Assembly: GCA_026168455.1 (NCBI GenBank)
Contig: CM047427.1
Location: 65,042,162-65,106,161, forward strand
Origin: Theocolax elegans
Taxonomy: Eukaryota > Arthropoda > Insecta > Hymenoptera > Cerocephalidae
Reading direction: 5' to 3'
DNA: 64,000 nucleotides
The position numbers and the translations under genes are program-made. Under the pieces are notes generated by a model, which saw only the letters and a program-made list of their open reading frames with translations, was not told the origin of the DNA and ran no database searches. Position 1 is the stretch's first letter. The number at the start of each line of letters is the position of its first letter. Of this stretch, positions 63,702 through 64,000 are shown one piece after another.

Positions 63702-64000
63702 CTAAATAATAATCAGGATTTAAAACGTGAGGTATAAGCAGACCGAGTATCGTTACATATTATATCCTAAGACTTTGATTACCAATCGATTTCGAATAGC
63801 AATTATTTACATATTCCTTATGCTCGAAGAAAATATTTATAAATTGAATAATTTGTAATAATATGTATACGATGCACATCTTAATTGCTGCATTTAATTT
63901 AAACATTCTTCGTTTTTTTGTATGGTATACTTATTTTTTTTTTTTTTTATTATTTTAACGTCGCTCTTTTTATGCTCCCAAACCGGTGCTAATCAGCGAC
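63702..64000. other. Intron of the MFSD6-like gene to the window edge
   Basis: AT-rich, with a T run at 63930-63950. The last 40 bases are less AT-rich and could begin another exon, but no phase-compatible donor was found. Confidence 0.4.

Overview
The window is AT-rich insect nuclear DNA with spliced genes (GT-AG introns, phase-consistent exons) and no bacterial operon structure. The protein set (C2orf42-like, MARCHF5, NOP14, cytosolic aconitase/IRP1, FBXW4, MFSD6-like) is ordinary metazoan. An ankyrin-repeat gene with a PRANC-like C-terminus, together with the strong AT bias and compact introns, suggests a hymenopteran, perhaps a parasitoid wasp. That placement is an inference. I rebuilt all exon models by hand from splice signals, reading frame and remembered family sequence. 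No search was run.

Layout. 1-1944: AT-rich, no gene seen. 1945-4728 (-): C2orf42 homolog, 7 exons. 4729-17971: gene-poor and repeat-dominated. It holds a decayed small gene split by a 1.07-kb fold-back element (6443-7516), a piggyBac-like MITE relic (about 7790-8220), a 5S-rRNA-derived SINE with 16-bp target-site duplications (9924-10351), and a fold-back MITE (10966-11570) whose end lies in a 1.38-kb duplicated segment on both sides of a 29-copy, apparently identical 65-bp satellite (12781-14665). 17972-19599 (-): MARCHF5 with a 105-residue N-terminal extension. 19600-25132: intergenic, with an orphan coiled-coil ORF remnant and a 950-bp fold-back MITE. 25133-28274 (-): NOP14. 30849-32729 (-): ankyrin/PRANC-like protein. 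34654-37136 (-): proline-rich protein I do not recognise.

38862-53873 (+): ACO1/IRP1, 14 exons, 891 aa, with all three Fe-S cysteines. Its 8.55-kb seventh intron contains a complete four-exon gene on the same strand (48381-49040) for a 79-aa secreted peptide with four cysteines; this is the best candidate for something undescribed. 55382-58324 (-): FBXW4. 59053-59940: fold-back repeat sequence. 60859-63701 (-): 3' part of an MFSD6-like transporter that runs off the right edge, with a TTAA-flanked MITE in one intron.

Most genes are cellular housekeeping: ribosome biogenesis (NOP14), mitochondrial and SCF ubiquitin ligation (MARCHF5, FBXW4), and iron/citrate metabolism (ACO1). They do not form one pathway. 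The accessory content is the repeats, the ankyrin/PRANC gene, the nested secreted peptide and the decayed genes.
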